A stretch of 5,454 nucleotides of DNA from CAZRZN01 sp964604565 (GTDB lineage: Bacteria; Pseudomonadota; Alphaproteobacteria; Rhodobacterales; Rhodobacteraceae). Below are positions 4,681 through 5,454 of this stretch, in pieces (within the stretch, counting starts at the first letter, position 1; each line of letters begins with the position of its first letter). The position numbers and the translations under genes are program-made. Location of the stretch: the NCBI GenBank assembly GCA_964604565.1, contig CAZRZN010000273.1:1-5454 (forward strand), written 5' to 3'. The notes under the pieces are model-generated. The model did no database searches. It was not told the origin of the DNA and saw nothing but the letters and a program-made list of their open reading frames with translations.

Positions 4681-5367
4681 ATGAGCGATTTGAACGGTAA
4701 GGGCAGTTGCGCCCTGTTGAGTTGGGCCTTGGCCGCGGCTGTTGGTGGATTGGCCTTTGTGCTGCTTATTGTGCTGGGTGACTGGCGTTTCATGGGCGCG
4801 ATTTTCGTCTCCTCCGTCGTTGTCGTGGTCTTGGGCGCGGTCTTTTCCTGGATCTTCTGCGCGCCCCTGCCAAAGCCGGTTCAGGTCGCACCTGCGAAAC
4901 CTGCCGCACAGCCAGCCGCGTCTTCGGGGCCTGCCGCAAAGGCGCCCGTCGCGCCCGAGGCTGAGACGTCGTCCCCGGCGGAACCGCTGGTCAAGCCCAC
5001 CACCCCCCTGCCGGGGGAGGAGGATCTGGACAGCCGCAAGGGAAGCTGGAGCTACGACACGGAGGGAGCCACGGAACCCGGCGCAAAACCGGCCTTGATG
5101 GATACACCGCCCGAGGGCGGAGGCGACGATCTCAAGCAGATCAAGGGAATCGGACCCAAGCTGGAACAGGTCTGCAATGGCCTCGGCATCTACCGTTTCG
5201 ACCAGATCGCGGCCTGGACAGAGGCTGAAACCGCCTGGGTCGATGCCAATCTGGAGGGCTTCAAGGGCCGCGTGACGCGCGATGGTTGGGTCGAACAGGC
5301 CAAGTTGCTGGCGGATGGCGGTTCCACCGACTTTTCAAAGCGCGTAGAGGATGGAGACGTCTACTGA
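4681..5367 (+). CDS. Two-helix membrane protein with C-terminal helix-hairpin-helix domain, next to nuoE
   Basis: A 228-residue protein without a recognised named family. Order of parts: a short polar N-terminus (MSDLNGKGSC), first membrane helix at about 11-33, a tight turn with DWRFMG, second membrane helix at about 38-60, a Pro/Ala-rich linker (61-104), the motif KPTTPLPGE...RKGSWSY (105-127), a Gly/Glu spacer, the helix-hairpin-helix domain (149-211, hairpin GIGPK at 156-160) and a short acidic tail ending in VY. The short turn between the helices implies that both ends lie on the same side, probably the cytoplasm, which would place the tail domain on the side of the complex I hydrophilic arm. 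The tail module is a paralogue of the NuoE tail. Automated annotation might call this a predicted 5' DNA nuclease from the helix-hairpin-helix domain, but no nuclease active site is seen. It starts 104 nt after nuoE, so an internal promoter is possible, though none is recognisable. An accessory role in complex I is inference from position and shared domain. Confidence 0.87.
   Translation: MSDLNGKGSCALLSWALAAAVGGLAFVLLIVLGDWRFMGAIFVSSVVVVVLGAVFSWIFCAPLPKPVQVAPAKPAAQPAASSGPAAKAPVAPEAETSSPAEPLVKPTTPLPGEEDLDSRKGSWSYDTEGATEPGAKPALMDTPPEGGGDDLKQIKGIGPKLEQVCNGLGIYRFDQIAAWTEAETAWVDANLEGFKGRVTRDGWVEQAKLLADGGSTDFSKRVEDGDVY
4993..5313 (+). repeat. Paralogous protein module, copy 2 (membrane protein tail)
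   Basis: Copy 2 covers residues 105-211 of the 228-residue protein: short motif 105-127 and helix-hairpin-helix domain 149-211 (bases 5125-5313). The substitutions relative to copy 1 cluster in the middle of the hairpin helix (LHTM versus CNGL) and just after the AAWT block, while the GIGPKLEQV and NLEGFKGR blocks are unchanged. Direction and order of the two parts are the same as in copy 1, so a tandem duplication or shuffling of the whole module is more likely than independent capture of two domains. Confidence 0.85.
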
Positions 5368-5454
5368 ATTCCCGGCAACCGGCTTGCGCGCGGCCCGATG
5401 GGCGGGCTGCGACAACGGCTTCGCTTGCGCCGCGTCCACCTCTATGCGAGGCGT

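Noticed and set aside
5382..5430. Direct repeat of GCTTGCGC (5382-5389 and 5423-5430) in the 3' tail
   Set aside because: It is short, GC-rich and imperfect in its flanks, and is within what chance allows in such sequence.
5398..5454. Short frame starting at ATG 5398 and open to the window end
   Set aside because: Only 19 codons are visible, Arg-rich, without a clear ribosome binding site; it does not look like the start of NuoF. It cannot be judged without downstream sequence.
1..5454. CRISPR arrays, tRNA or rRNA genes, insertion sequences, phage or defence genes
   Set aside because: No regular direct repeats, cloverleaf-like sequence, transposase motifs or inverted-repeat ends were noticed; the window is densely filled by a respiratory operon.

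Overview
The window is an internal segment of a proton-pumping NADH:ubiquinone oxidoreductase (complex I, nuo) operon, read entirely on the + strand. High G+C, the NuoB, NuoC, NuoD and NuoE protein sequences, and the gene order with small extra genes between the nuo genes all point to an alphaproteobacterium, most likely of the Rhodobacterales (Rhodobacter/Roseobacter relatives). This placement rests on family recognition from memory, not on a database search.

Layout: the 3' part of nuoA (1-230, 5' end outside the window), nuoB (221-832), nuoC (846-1454), a 67-residue two-helix membrane protein (1451-1654), nuoD (1651-2874), a 126-nt gap with hairpins, a 104-residue predicted lipoprotein (2999-3313), a 93-nt gap with a strong hairpin, nuoE with a long C-terminal extension (3407-4576), a 104-nt gap, and a 228-residue protein with two membrane helices and a helix-hairpin-helix tail (4681-5367). 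The last 87 nt hold no gene I can support; nuoF is the expected next nuo gene but is not visible. No promoter or intrinsic terminator with a U-tract is evident, so the genes are probably transcribed as part of one long mRNA.

How the genes work together: NuoB, C, D and E are parts of the hydrophilic arm. NuoE carries the off-path [2Fe-2S] cluster near the NADH site, NuoC and NuoD form the connecting module, NuoB holds the terminal cluster N2, and the NuoB/NuoD interface forms the quinone site. NuoA is a membrane subunit next to that site. Genes nuoA to nuoD are tightly packed: nuoA/nuoB overlap, and an ATGATG start/stop overlap occurs on both sides of the 67-residue gene, which suggests translational coupling.

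The most interesting feature is a paralogous module found twice: a short linear motif followed by a 63-residue helix-hairpin-helix domain, once at the C-terminus of NuoE and once at the C-terminus of the neighbouring membrane protein (46 of 63 residues identical by hand count). Together with the small membrane protein and the lipoprotein, it makes three non-core genes embedded in this complex I operon, candidates for accessory subunits or assembly factors.
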